A stretch of DNA of 64,000 nucleotides. Source: Trichomonas tenax (lineage: Eukaryota; Parabasalia; Trichomonadida; Trichomonadidae). Below, one piece after another: positions 39,722-49,833 of this stretch. The notes beneath the pieces are model-generated. The model did no database searches. It saw nothing but the letters and a program-made list of their open reading frames with translations, and was not told the origin of the DNA. The first letter of the stretch is position 1; every line of letters starts with the position of its first letter. The stretch is from the NCBI GenBank assembly GCA_023091735.1, contig JALKBU010000090.1, forward strand, positions 1 through 64,000, written 5' to 3'. Made by a program: the position numbers and the translations under genes.

Positions 39722-40678
39722 ATGCAGGATTATCTTTTCCAGAGTGCATTACAAGTCCTTCCGGATGCCGACAAGGAGCTTCTCGAGCAGCTTTGCCAGG
39801 AGTGCACCACAGTCGACTCTGTTATTTCTCATTACAAAGAATATCAAGAGAAAAAGAAACCAGCACAGAAGAAGGACAACAAGAACAGACCACCACGTGG
39901 CGAAAGACCACCAAGAGAGCGCAAGAACAAAGAAGAAAAGAAGGACGAAAAAATTAAAGCCGAACCAGTTCAAGAAAAGAAGAAGAAGCCCGTTGTATAC
40001 GCTCCACCATCAGGTGCTTCCTGGGGAACACTCAACTTGGGCGCTGAAGAAACAAAGAAGGCAGAGCCGCCAGTTGTTGAGGAGAAGCCAGTGAAGAAGC
40101 AGGAGAGGCAGCCGAAGCAGAAGGTCGAGGAGAAGAAGCCAGAGCCAGTCGAGGAGCCAAAGCCAGAGCCACAGCCTGAGAAGAAGGAAAACACAGCACT
40201 CTTTGTCCCAACAAAACTCGCAAGCATGAAGCACAACATAAAGCAGTTCGGAAACTTCGGCACACCAAGACCAGCGCCACAGCAGCCACCACAGCCAGCT
40301 CCAGTCGAGGAGAAGAAGCCAGAGCCTGTCGAAGAGCCAAAGCCAACACCAGCTCCAGTCAAGCCAAAGGAGGAGCCAAAGCCAGCTCCAGTCGTTGAGG
40401 AGCCAAAGCCAGTCCAGGAGCAGCCAAAGCCACAGCAGACACAGCCACAGTACTATCCGTTCGGCGAGCAGCAGCAAGCAGCTCAGCCAGCTCCACAGCA
40501 GTTCCCACCACAGATGGGAATGATGATAGATCCACAGCTTTATGCTGAATTCTTAGAATTCAAGAAATTCTGCCAGTGGAAGCAGTCAATGGCTGCTCAG
40601 GGCCCGCATCCAGTTAATCAGGGATATCCGTATCCATACAGTGGTTTTTATCCGGGTTCTGGTTTTAACAACCAATAA
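39722..40678 (+). CDS. lysine/glutamate/proline-rich protein of unknown function
   Basis: A protein of 318 residues from the first ATG (39722). A short helical N-terminus (YLFQSALQVLPDADKELLEQL, with cysteines in LCQECTTVD) is followed by a long charged, proline-rich region with repeats of the form KKPEPVEEPKPEP and PKPAPVVEEPKP. A conserved-looking island, PSGASWGTLNLGAEE, sits near 105 and another, TALFVPTKLASMKHNIKQFGNFGTPRP, near 165-190. The end is Gln/Pro/Gly/Tyr-rich (YPYPYSGFYPGSG). It has no membrane segment. This is a largely disordered, probably cytoplasmic protein; an RNA-granule or translation role is possible but not shown. The high G+C and codon preference suggest strong expression. 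Confidence 0.6.
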   Translation: MQDYLFQSALQVLPDADKELLEQLCQECTTVDSVISHYKEYQEKKKPAQKKDNKNRPPRGERPPRERKNKEEKKDEKIKAEPVQEKKKKPVVYAPPSGASWGTLNLGAEETKKAEPPVVEEKPVKKQERQPKQKVEEKKPEPVEEPKPEPQPEKKENTALFVPTKLASMKHNIKQFGNFGTPRPAPQQPPQPAPVEEKKPEPVEEPKPTPAPVKPKEEPKPAPVVEEPKPVQEQPKPQQTQPQYYPFGEQQQAAQPAPQQFPPQMGMMIDPQLYAEFLEFKKFCQWKQSMAAQGPHPVNQGYPYPYSGFYPGSGFNNQ

Positions 40679-40759
40679 ATAAATTGTGGGTAGAGCAAAA
40701 AAAAAAACAAATTTGAAAATTTTTTATATAATTATAAACAAAAAAAATAATATATAAAA

Positions 40760-43051
40760 CTAATGGCGGGCGGACTTCATCTTGTGGATTCGCAGTTCTA
40801 TAAGCTTTTGGTTTGTTGGCGATAATGTGCTATAGAAAGATGCAAACGCGTCGGGAATATTCTGCTGGAATATGGCTGCGATGTCGGCAGCAATTCTTCT
40901 GTGTGCAGTGACGTCGCTCTTCAAGCAGCTGTCCATTACAGGCGAAACTATGTCGACATACAGAAGGAGAGCGTCTTCGTCCATGTCAGCGAAACACTCG
41001 AGTGCCATCTGCAATGCGACGTATTGACCTTCCTGGTTGCTCGACATATCGGGGATTGACGAAATCATCTTCAGGAGGAGCTCCTGATTGACGGAGATCG
41101 CTGTCAGTGCCGCGTGTGCGCGTGAGGAAACAGTTCTGCTCTGCGTGCACACAAGAGAGATGATGTCTTCCATCGCTTCTGGGAGGAAGAAATCACTCGA
41201 AGCATCCATCAGATTGATGATGAACGTGAGCGTGTTGACTACTGTTTCCTTGCTGTCGCTTTCGAGGCACTGCGGTAGTTTGTCGTTGAGGTAATTGTTG
41301 AACTCTGTTATCAGATCTTTGTTCTTCTTCCACGATTTTACTATCGCGTCCAACTCCTTGTCAGTGTTGCCTCCACTCAACAGAGCGCTTGTTACCGCGC
41401 TAACGAGAGACTTGGGAGAGTCCGGGGATCGCGGAGTCTTCGCTGTCTTCACGCGTGGAGATTTTGAAGGCTTCGTGACGAAAGGATTCTTGTAGACAGA
41501 TCCTGGAGTGGCGACATTTTCTTCTTCGTCTTTAACGAACTGCGCGAGATATGTCGCGTCGTCCGTTATCTCGAAGTTCTTCACGAGACTGCGAATGGTG
41601 TCGATAGCGCGTGGAGGAAGATCCAAGTCTGGATAAAGCTTCAACAAGGCGTTGTAGAACTCGAAAGAGCTCTGCGTGATGTCATGAAATGTCTCGAAAA
41701 GAAAATCTTGTCCATAAGTCGTCAGAACGAGTCCAATAAGCCACTTGTCGAATCTGAATGCTTCGATCAACGCTCTCGTGTCTTCCTTGAAGTCCTCTTT
41801 GAACTTCCTGTAGAAAACTTTCAAGAAATTCTTCCAGTCGGCGATGTTCGGCATGAACTGTGTCGCTGAGACTATCGATGGCGGAATAAGCATCTCTAGG
41901 CCTCCGATATCATCCCACGAGTTCTCGTCGATGATTCTCGTGAGAATACTTATGAACTGCTTCGTCGTTATGAGTGTCGTCGGCGGCATCACCTCGGAGA
42001 TGTCCTTCTTGAAGTCGCTGCTCTCCCTTAGAGGGTCTCTGCCTGGAACTGGAGAAGTATTTGGAACGAAAGATGTCTCGAATTTCTTCTGTGTTATTTC
42101 GATAACAGGTGGATAAGGTTCATACACCTGCAATGGCCTGCGATATGTTGGTGTTTTCGCCGCTTTCTTTCGTATAGTTGTCGGTGTTCTTTGAACATCT
42201 CGCGCTGTCTTTGGACTTGGACCGAGTAAAGCATAAGAGGACTCCGTATTTGGCTTCGCGAGAGATGTTTTCGTTGTCGGTTTCTCTTTAACTGGCAGAG
42301 AAGGGACATATGATAACGGTGCAGACATAGATTTGATGTTTACAGACGGAGTTGACGCCCTGTGTACTGTTCCATCCTCTCTGAAGCTCTCCAGTGCCGC
42401 TCTTGCGGCTTTTCGAGTACTTTGCGATGCATCGTTAGATAATTTATTTAAAGAATCGCGAATGTCTTGGCTGTTTTTGAGGATGACTGTCGACGACCAG
42501 TTAGTTACAATCAAATGAAACGCTTCAGCAGAGACCTCTCTTTGAAGTGCGCTTTTTGAGCTTGCTAAAGTCTGCATCGCGCGAACGACTTTGCGGTTCT
42601 GAACGTTCTTCGCTATCTGCAATATCGCCAGGTGAACGGAGTCGCTAATGATTGCAGTTCCGTGTGTAAGTTGCTTTGAAAGTGCTGGGAGAACGACATC
42701 AGTGGAAGTGATGTATCTTTCGCCGAGTGTCTGCGCGAGTGCAGCGATGAGTAAAGATCCGTTTTTTACCAATGTAGAGCGGAGATCGTAAACGCATGAA
42801 GCGATTCCTGTTGAAAGAGAGGAAAAATCGATTCCGAAATTTGCTATTCCGCCTTTGAGGACACTCATGGCCTCCAGAATTGCAGTGGATCTCTTCTTCC
42901 AATCGTCTTTATCTTTTAAATCTTTTTCCAGCTGCTCCATCTTCGCATGTGCTTTCAGCTCTGAGTCGAACTTCGTCTCCGTGATCCCCTCTAATGGATT
43001 TTCGAACTGATCTTGAAGAGGAATCGACTCTTGAGCGTTTTTTGCAGACAT
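40760..43051 (-). CDS. CLASP: CLASP-like TOG-domain protein
   Basis: A protein of 763 residues. Residues about 40-225 form a CLASP N-terminal TOG array: KDDWKKRSTAILEAMSVLKGG, then SCVYDLRSTLVKNGSLLIAALAQTLGE, LPALSKQLTHG, VSAEAFHLIVTNW and STRKAARAALESFRE. CLASPs stabilise microtubule plus ends in the spindle and cortex. The middle (about 230-370) is Ser/Pro/Thr/Lys-rich with SP and TP sites, as in the microtubule-binding linkers of the family. The C-terminal half is again helical (LIEAFRFDKWLIGL, YNALLKLYPDLDLPP, ISLVCTQSRTVSSRAHAALTAIS) and may form one or two more TOG-like modules. It converges with the preceding gene about 80 bases away. TTCAATG surrounds the start codon. Distant TOG proteins such as crescerin remain possible. 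Confidence 0.72.
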   Translation of the reverse strand: MSAKNAQESIPLQDQFENPLEGITETKFDSELKAHAKMEQLEKDLKDKDDWKKRSTAILEAMSVLKGGIANFGIDFSSLSTGIASCVYDLRSTLVKNGSLLIAALAQTLGERYITSTDVVLPALSKQLTHGTAIISDSVHLAILQIAKNVQNRKVVRAMQTLASSKSALQREVSAEAFHLIVTNWSSTVILKNSQDIRDSLNKLSNDASQSTRKAARAALESFREDGTVHRASTPSVNIKSMSAPLSYVPSLPVKEKPTTKTSLAKPNTESSYALLGPSPKTARDVQRTPTTIRKKAAKTPTYRRPLQVYEPYPPVIEITQKKFETSFVPNTSPVPGRDPLRESSDFKKDISEVMPPTTLITTKQFISILTRIIDENSWDDIGGLEMLIPPSIVSATQFMPNIADWKNFLKVFYRKFKEDFKEDTRALIEAFRFDKWLIGLVLTTYGQDFLFETFHDITQSSFEFYNALLKLYPDLDLPPRAIDTIRSLVKNFEITDDATYLAQFVKDEEENVATPGSVYKNPFVTKPSKSPRVKTAKTPRSPDSPKSLVSAVTSALLSGGNTDKELDAIVKSWKKNKDLITEFNNYLNDKLPQCLESDSKETVVNTLTFIINLMDASSDFFLPEAMEDIISLVCTQSRTVSSRAHAALTAISVNQELLLKMISSIPDMSSNQEGQYVALQMALECFADMDEDALLLYVDIVSPVMDSCLKSDVTAHRRIAADIAAIFQQNIPDAFASFYSTLSPTNQKLIELRIHKMKSARH

Positions 43052-43765
43052 TGAATAACCTTATTTTCCTTTTCTCATTAATTAGATTTGTAACAGCACA
43101 AAAAAACTGTTTCTTCATTCATAAGAACAACCATATATTGCATTGCTTAAGTTTTTTAATTATTAAAATTTGTTTTGCTCCTAAATCAGTTCTGTGTCAT
43201 CCAGCAATGCTATATAAGATAAATTCAAAATATTTATGAATTTTATTAATCATAATACTCTAAAAGGCTGAATGAAAATTATGTAGAATTGTTTGAAATT
43301 GTCTTAAAATTAAACATTTTAAGGCTTTTATAAAAGGAATATAGCAATCCTAAATGAGCAAGTTTTATCTTTTTTACAAAGAGTGAATATATCTTTGAGA
43401 GATGAGTGCTTAATATTGAAAATTGTCTTCTATATTTCAACTCAAAAATCAGAAGTGGCGCTAAATTGGAGAACTACTTGAACTAATATTACTTTGTCGT
43501 TTAAAGAGAACTTCATTTTGATATCAAATCTAGGAAAAAATAATATCTGAATATATTTAAAAATGATTAAAGGAATAGGTAGAAAAATATATTTGAATTA
43601 TATTTCATATATCTGAATGGTTCAAAATCATTTTTGATTTTGCCAAAATCTTTGGATCTTAGATCTAAGAGTCAAAAATCAGTTTTTCTTATATTATATC
43701 TTCCAGGCAATCTATCTTTATCGAAATTTTAGGAATTGCTGAACTTAACGTCTTAAAATTTTAAA
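43052..43765. other. A+T-rich spacer between divergent genes
   Basis: No gene, repeat or TTTACATG motif seen. Confidence 0.45.
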
Positions 43766-45252
43766 ATGACAACTTTGCAATCTGCAGCAGCCCAAGGAAA
43801 GCTCGATGTTGTCAAATCTCTCGTCAACAGCGGTGTCGACATCGACGCGCAGACGAGCGATCACTCAACAGCCCTCCACAGGGCCGTTTTCAACGAGCAC
43901 GAGGAAATTGTTCGCTTTCTGATCGAAAATGGAGCAAATTGCAATATCCCGAATGGAAATGGGAAGACGCCACTACACATAGCCGCATCAAAAGGAAATT
44001 TGTTGATCGTGATTTTATTACTCGAAGGATATGCAGAAAAGTCACCACGTGATAAGAACAAAAAGACTCCGCTGCATTACGCGTGCGAGCACGATCACTC
44101 ATCAGTCGTCAAATACTTATGTAACGCCGGTGCTGAAATTAATGTAACAGATAAGAATGGAATTTTTCATTTATTTATTGGGCTCCTATACATTACGCCG
44201 CTGCGAATGGGTTAGAAAATACGTTGAGGACTTTACTTGATTTTAATGCTGATATAAATATCGCAAGAGTGCAAGCAAACACTCCTCTTCATGTTGCTGT
44301 CAACTACGGGCGTCAAAATATTGTGGAGATGCTTGTTGACAATGGAGCGTTGATCAATGGGCAGAATAGAGACGGACAAACGCCATTACACATTGCTGCA
44401 AGGACTAAGCAGCAGAAAATACTCGATTACTTACTCTCTAGAGATGCTGACTGGAAAATCGCGGATAACAACGACGATTTGCCAATATTTGTTGCGATTG
44501 CTGCAAATAATTCGGAAGCAGTGACGACATTCCTTTCTAAGGGCTTCGATGTCAACACTGTTAACGCGAAGAGTCAAACTGCGCTGCACTTGGCGGCACT
44601 TTCGGGAAGCACTGAACTTTTAAGAAGAATCATTGATTATAACGCAGATATCAATGCAGTCGACTATCTTTTGAATACGCCATTACATTACGCATCCATG
44701 TCCGATAACGCTGACATGGTCAATAATCTTCTAGCACATCAAGCAAATGCAACAATGAAAAATTCGAAAGGAAAATCGCCATTCTTCTACGCTAACGAGA
44801 ACTGCGCAAGAATATTCAGACAGCATTTCCAAAACGATGTGAATATCCTTCAAGAAGGTGCTAAAGACCAATCTCCGAAACAAAGAGCTGTTGTAAAACG
44901 AAATATTAAGTCTTCGATTCCACCACCACAGCCAATAAAGGGACCAAAGCCGCATAAACGCGCTGTACCTGTTCAGAGACCTCAAAGTCAACAACCTAAA
45001 GAGCAAAAACAATTTGAACATGAATATGAACAAAAACAACAAATTCAATCTGTTAGACAGCAATCTCAGCCACAGCGTCCTGTGTACAGACAACAGAACG
45101 AGTCGAAGTCTAATTCTGACGAAGTTGCGAAATTGAGATTTGAAATGCAAAGGCAAATCAATGATCTTAAGACAGAATTCAACTCTCAGATGGCACAAAT
45201 ACTTAACCTTGTCAATGGAATCAAGGCGAAACTTGATAACGAATCAGAATAA
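43766..45252 (+). pseudogene. ankyrin-repeat protein gene interrupted by a 20-base insertion
   Basis: About eleven ankyrin repeats. The first four or so (residues 1-130) are in one frame: LDVVKSLVNSGVDIDAQ, TALHRAVFNEHEEIVRFL, KTPLHIAASKGNLL, KTPLHYACEHDHS. The next frame, from about 44180, continues the series: PIHYAAANG, TPLHVAVNYGRQ, TPLHIAARTKQQ, TALHLAALSGS, TPLHYASMSDN. A Gln/Pro-rich linker and a short coiled coil (EVAKLRFEMQRQINDLKTEF) end the protein. At 44161-44180 lies the A+T-rich AATTTTTCATTTATTTATTG. Leaving it out restores an ankyrin consensus (DKNGAPIHYAAANG). The piece has no GT...AG ends, so it is not an ordinary intron. Both halves keep normal codon use, so the break is recent or is a sequence error. 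The first half ends at a stop at 44213-44215. Confidence 0.7.
44161..44180 (+). other. 20-base A+T insertion breaking the ankyrin frame
   Basis: AATTTTTCATTTATTTATTG lies exactly between GATAAGAATGG and GGCTCCTATA. It changes the frame (20 is not a multiple of three) inside a repeat that is otherwise perfect. Confidence 0.6.
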
Positions 45253-46029
45253 TTTCATATGCAAAGTTATTTTTAATTTATTATGTTTATTAGATAAAAT
45301 TACTCTTATTATATATCCCTGTTAACTCCAAACATTCAATACCAAAATATTTTTGAATTGATTATTTTTTGCAAATCGCTGAGGGCTCATGAATATAGAT
45401 TATCAAACAGATAGCTAATATAAACACAATTTCAAAAATGAAGTTTTAAAACATATGAATTTCATCTTGATTTATCAAATTGAAATATATCATGAAAACA
45501 GATTACAATCTATATGATATTTCATATATCTTCTATAGTAATATTCTATAAGATATAAACAGTTAGAGGTCTTTTATATAATGAGATATAATCGAAAATA
45601 CCACAACGAGTTAAATGGTATATTCACAATGTGATTTTAACAATACCAAGTTAGCAATCACGATGATCATCAATCTATTTAGTATCAATTCGATCTCAAC
45701 ATCGCACACTTACTTCATCCCGTTTCCTAGCCAGAAATTGCATTTCTGGGTCGAATATTCTAACTTCTTCGATGAACACCGAGATACGCTAATTTATTTG
45801 ATGTTATAGCACTAGTTCCAGCACTGGCACCTCTTTGCATGAGCAAATCATCAGTAATATCAAGTTACGAATTGGAACTTCATATTTTAGAGGGTAATAT
45901 ATAGTCTACAGTGATGATATCTCTAAAAGGAAAAAAAAAATATCTTTTTTTTTGCGATTTTCATGATGTCAGAAAATTGTCAAATGTCACTAAAATGTTT
46001 GTTTTTCTTTTTGCAAATTTTGTAAGAGG
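45253..46029. other. A+T-rich spacer
   Basis: No gene supported. A 64-codon frame at 45615-45809 has no recognisable feature. Confidence 0.4.
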
Positions 46030-46564
46030 ATGGAAACCATGTTGGGAAGGGCAGCGCTCTCGGTCAAACCTTTGTATGACTTTGCGTTCCAAAACTCCAA
46101 GCCTCCGAACAAAATATGATGATTGGATTGTAAAAGATCTATTAAATGTTGTTGAAGAAACATCATCATAGTTTTCTATTGATCAAAAGACTTGAAAGGA
46201 TTTCTTTATGCTCGCAATGTTTCCTTCAACAAGTGCAAAAGCTTTCCATAATTTTTCTGCAAAAGGTTCATCATTTGCCGATAGGACAATTAGCCTCAGC
46301 ACAACCATTATTCAAATTGCAAGACAGAATGGAGATTTCAAAATTGCCATGCGGCAAGCATCGTCTCCCAGTGATGTTGCCGTTGTACCAACTTTTCAGA
46401 CTGGATTTATTCCAAGACCGGTTTGGGAGAATGCTGGGTGTTACGAACATAGTGGATATGGTACATTTAATGGAATGTCAGGCGAAGATTTAGATGGCCT
46501 GTACCATATTTTAGAAAAATCCATGAGCCCGCAAATCTCATCATTTCTAAGTTCTTTGATATAA
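46030..46564 (+). pseudogene. decayed gene, product not recognised
   Basis: An ATG frame at 46030 reads METMLGRAALSVKPLYDFAF, then SKPPNK, and stops at 46117. The neighbouring frame takes over (DDWIVKDLLNVVEETSS), meets TAG at 46169 and TGA at 46193, then stays open to 46564 (FPSTSAKAFHNFSAKGSSFA, VPTFQTGFIPRPVWENAGCY, GEDLDGLYHILEKSMS). One frameshift and two stops in otherwise coding-like text mark a pseudogene. The intact family is unknown to me. The last part alone (46208-46564, 118 codons) could be translated but has no visible promoter of its own. Confidence 0.5.
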
Positions 46565-46712
46565 TTTGAATAAATATTATTATTTGCCTGCTTTTATATA
46601 ACAATTTGAATTAATGCAGTTTTTATAAAAACAAGAAATCACCATAGAAATCGATAATAATCATAATATTGCCATGTAAATAATAAAATATCATTTATAC
46701 ATTATCAAATAA

Positions 46713-46743
46713 TGCCATGTAAAATATAGTTTTGACATGTAAA
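46713..46743 (+). promoter_or_regulatory. paired CATGTAAA motif before CDC25
   Basis: TGCCATGTAAA at 46713 and TGACATGTAAA at 46733, starts 20 bases apart. A third copy (TGCCATGTAAA) lies at 46670. The last ends 52 bases before the CDC25 ATG. Confidence 0.45.
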
Positions 46744-46795
46744 ATAATTCAATTGCTGTACGTTTGTGAAAAAAAATTATAGATTTAGATTTCGA

Positions 46796-47581
46796 ATGTC
46801 TGCAGTCACTCCAAAGTGCTCTAGGCGCTCCCCATTCAAATCTCCAGACCGCTTCAACATTCCGATACCAGAACTTGACTTTAGCTCACCAGCGAAGGAC
46901 GAAGACGAGAGCGACAATGAAATCGAAGCTATTCCAACACTGTCTATTTCTGGAGCAGTTCCACGCATAACCGGACAAACACTGGTCGATATGCTTACAG
47001 GTGTATATGATGAATTCTTCGATTCTCTCTTTATCATCGATTGCAGATATGATTACGAATATGCAGGCGGCCACATCCAAGGAGCCGTAAATATTAACAA
47101 TCCTGCAGAGCTCTCCGACGCATTCTTTGATGAGCCACTCCAAAGATCAATGGTTATCTTCCATTGCGAATTCTCACACAACCGCGGCCCAGAGATGGCC
47201 TCAATATTCCGCGGATTCGATCGCGAGCTCAACAAAAACAGATACCCGTTCCTATTCTATCCGCATGTCTACATTTTGGACGGAGGATACAAAAAGTTCT
47301 TCGCGGAGTTCTCCGAATACTGCGATGGCGGCTATACGCCGATGCTCGACAAAGATCACACATTGAATGGTGATCTCGTCAGAAGCACATCACAGTACCG
47401 CGAAAACATGGAGAATCTCAACAAGGAGATGAGGAAATCTCTCGGTGAATTACCATATCAGAAGTCGCAGATGCCTTTCATGAGTCCAATGGCCTCTGCG
47501 ATGCCGCAGTCACCGATGGCCACGAAGATGCTGAACTTCTTAGCCTCCCCTGAATTCAAGCGCGGACCATATCACCAATAA
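46796..47581 (+). CDS. CDC25: CDC25-type dual-specificity phosphatase
   Basis: A protein of 261 residues from the ATG at 46796. CDC25 removes inhibitory phosphates from CDKs and so triggers mitosis. The rhodanese-like catalytic domain (about 65-205) is clear: LLTGV-like MLTGVYDEF, then FIIDCRYDYEYAGGHIQGAVN. The active site HCEFSHNRGPEMA has Cys124 and Arg130 (C-x5-R); the family form is HCEFSSERGPRM. YPFLFYPHVYILDGGYKKFF follows. The N-terminal regulatory part is short (about 60 residues, with SPFKSP and FSSP sites). The C-terminal tail has several SP sites (MSPMASAMPQSP). All catalytic residues seen are intact. It could act on the CDK-like kinases of the cell, including the one encoded at 36655-37671, but that link is only inferred. 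Confidence 0.88.
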   Translation: MSAVTPKCSRRSPFKSPDRFNIPIPELDFSSPAKDEDESDNEIEAIPTLSISGAVPRITGQTLVDMLTGVYDEFFDSLFIIDCRYDYEYAGGHIQGAVNINNPAELSDAFFDEPLQRSMVIFHCEFSHNRGPEMASIFRGFDRELNKNRYPFLFYPHVYILDGGYKKFFAEFSEYCDGGYTPMLDKDHTLNGDLVRSTSQYRENMENLNKEMRKSLGELPYQKSQMPFMSPMASAMPQSPMATKMLNFLASPEFKRGPYHQ

Positions 47582-47644
47582 ATTTTTGTCTGTATAAAAA
47601 TAATTATAATTTATTCTAAAATAAAAAGCAAAAAAAGTTTTAAT

Positions 47645-48772
47645 TTAAGCAGATTCAAGAATAACGAAGAAATATTCAACTTCAAGAGGTGCATCTTCTT
47701 CTAAATCGGTACAATGAACAGCGTTGTGGACCAAATCAGTTCCAAATAAGGCGCGAAGGCTCTGTGGACGAATTTGTTTAGCAACAGAAACATCACGTGG
47801 ACCGCAGAGCTTTCTAAACTCAGAGACAGCGTTATCTTTAACTAACTCGAGCGCAATGAGCAATCCAGATGCCAGCTCCGAAACCATATCTGAATAATCG
47901 CCAACAACTGTTTTATATATCTCGAGGAATTCACCAGCAGTCGGGATTTCAAGTGTCGTCATGACAGCACCCGCAATAGTGAATCCATCACCGATGATCT
48001 GACGAATTATTGGTCCAGCGAGTCCCTCCTGGATCGCGTGCGGCTTAATAATACAAAGTGTTGATCCTTCGCACTGTGAAGCGAGCTCTACAGCATTCTC
48101 GCCGAAGATGATCTGGAGCTCTCTCGCTGCAGATTCCGGCGCGTCTGAGCCGTGTGCGAAGTTTTCTGTTGTGCTGCGTGCGTATAGAGCTCTAAGGGAG
48201 TTTGGTGCCTCCTTCTTGGCTGTGTCCAAGTTCGTTGGGCCGATAATTGTGCACCATTTCTTAATTGCGTTCGGACCAACGAGATCCATCGCAACAATTG
48301 GTCCGCTCGAAATGTAATTGACTAAATCATTGTAAAACGGCTTACCCTCGTGCTCCTGGTAAAATTTGGCTGCTGTTTCCTTAGAAACGTAGCCATATCT
48401 GAGTTTGCATACGACTAAACCCATCTCTGTGATGCGTTCGAGGGCCTCACCGAGTCTGTTGACGAATCCAGGCTTGAGCATAGCGTACGTGTGCTGAGAT
48501 TGCTGGTTAAACGCATTGCGTGTATCTTCATTCTGATAATCGATGATTTCATACTGGCGTCCATTGATGAGAAGTTTGTTGCCGATGTATAGATCCTTTA
48601 TTTGCACGTTGTGATTTGTAGTCTTCTTGAGGAATGTTCTTTTCTGCCTCAGATCGTAGATTTCGATTTCTCCCAAATGCGTGAAATAACTAAGGACGTA
48701 CGGGCGGACGAGGTCTGCACGCTCGTCGTAAAATTCTAGTTTAAATGAGTATGTTGGGAACTCTGAGTTCAT
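47645..48772 (-). CDS. NME7: NME7-type nucleoside diphosphate kinase
   Basis: A protein of 375 residues, the typical length. An N-terminal DM10 domain (about 5-90, FYDERADLVRPYVLSYF, EIEIYDLRQKRTFLKK, NGRQYEIIDY) is followed by two NDK domains. The first (about 94-225) has TYAMLKPG, GPTN and the catalytic His207 in NFAHGSDAPESAARE. The second (about 236-372) has LCIIKPHAI, GPRD and His353 in NAVHCTDLEEDAPLEVEYFF, the distinctive second-domain form of NME7. NME7 is a gamma-tubulin ring component and a microtubule inner protein of axonemal doublets, which fits a flagellate. It converges with CDC25 64 bases away. Confidence 0.92.
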   Translation of the reverse strand: MNSEFPTYSFKLEFYDERADLVRPYVLSYFTHLGEIEIYDLRQKRTFLKKTTNHNVQIKDLYIGNKLLINGRQYEIIDYQNEDTRNAFNQQSQHTYAMLKPGFVNRLGEALERITEMGLVVCKLRYGYVSKETAAKFYQEHEGKPFYNDLVNYISSGPIVAMDLVGPNAIKKWCTIIGPTNLDTAKKEAPNSLRALYARSTTENFAHGSDAPESAARELQIIFGENAVELASQCEGSTLCIIKPHAIQEGLAGPIIRQIIGDGFTIAGAVMTTLEIPTAGEFLEIYKTVVGDYSDMVSELASGLLIALELVKDNAVSEFRKLCGPRDVSVAKQIRPQSLRALFGTDLVHNAVHCTDLEEDAPLEVEYFFVILESA

Positions 48773-49434
48773 AAAATAACGGACAAGTGTTGTGACGGTT
48801 TTGAATTTTCGTTATTTTAACTCTAACAGGCCAATTTTATTTGATATTTGGTTTCTATTTAGTTTATATACTCTATTTATTTGATTTGTTTCCTCTTTAC
48901 ATTGATAATTTTTTGGAATATATTCTATTTTTGGAAATAAATATCAACATCAATCATTAAAATCATTACTCAATCTATATCTAAATGCTCAGCTCAAAAT
49001 AATAATACATATTTTTTTGACATATAAATTATTTTATTTATCAAATTTACATATTTGCATTTTTGAAGCAAATTTTCACAATCTTTCAGATATTTTTTGA
49101 CATTTTCAACGCCATATCACTCTGCAAGACCATGTTATGCTTTGTTCAACGAAAAGAAGGCATTTTGATGAATTATTTTGTCATGTAAATAAAATTACAC
49201 AGCAAACTCACAACCACCTGTTACTTTTCAAATACGAGGAATTTTCTTCGTGTTATGAATCTAGAAATGATAAATGTCAATCAATGATATTGGAACCAAT
49301 GTTGTTTCGTACACAGTATCAAAAGACGTCACTACAATAGTTAATGCTACAATCAATAACTATTTTGCAAAATTCACGAGACACATTACAAAACTTATAT
49401 TTCGAAAGTCCATCATCATTAACACACTATCAGA
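48773..49434. other. A+T-rich spacer with possible relic frame
   Basis: TGTCATGTAAA occurs at 49179. A frame from about 49274 to 49477 (starting MSINDIGTNVVSYTV) runs beside the start of the BspA-like fragment and may be its shifted 5' part. Confidence 0.35.
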
Positions 49435-49833
49435 ATGCGTGTCATCCCAGATCTGCAGTTCAAGTACCAGACAGTGAAGCGCGTCATTATCGGAGATTGT
49501 GTCGAGTCTATTTCAGTGAACGCATTTGTCAGTCTTCCAAGCATTACCAGCATCATCATTCCTCCGAATGTCAAATCGATTGGTAGCTATTCATTCAGCG
49601 GTCTTCAGGAACTTAAACGTGTCACTATCTTTGGGCTTCCTTCCATTGGTGTCAATGCATTCCAGAACACGAAAATCATCTGCTGTATATGCCACGATTC
49701 TCTTTATCAGTCACTCATTGATAACGGTGTTTCTCCAACATCATTCAATGGATGTTCTGTTACCTGCCATTACCTTCCGTCTAATTCTATATCTTACGTC
49801 ATTCTTCAATATTCTGTCTTTATCAAGATGTGA
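49435..49833 (+). pseudogene. BspA-like leucine-rich repeat fragment
   Basis: 132 residues. VKRVIIGDCVESISVNAFVS, LPSITSIIIPPNVKSIGSYS and LQELKRVTIFG, SIGVNAFQNTK are BspA/TpLRR repeats (pattern L..I.IP..V..IG..AF..C..L), a large surface family in trichomonads. Such proteins usually have many repeats, so only the last two or three are present here. No signal peptide and no membrane helix are seen. The upstream in-frame stop at 49420-49422 blocks extension, so it looks like a 5'-truncated gene. A short intact protein is possible. Confidence 0.6.

Noticed and set aside
44161..44180. Interpretation of the ankyrin insertion as a spliceosomal intron
   Set aside because: It has no GT at its 5' end, no branch-point motif and no AG at its 3' end in any placement.
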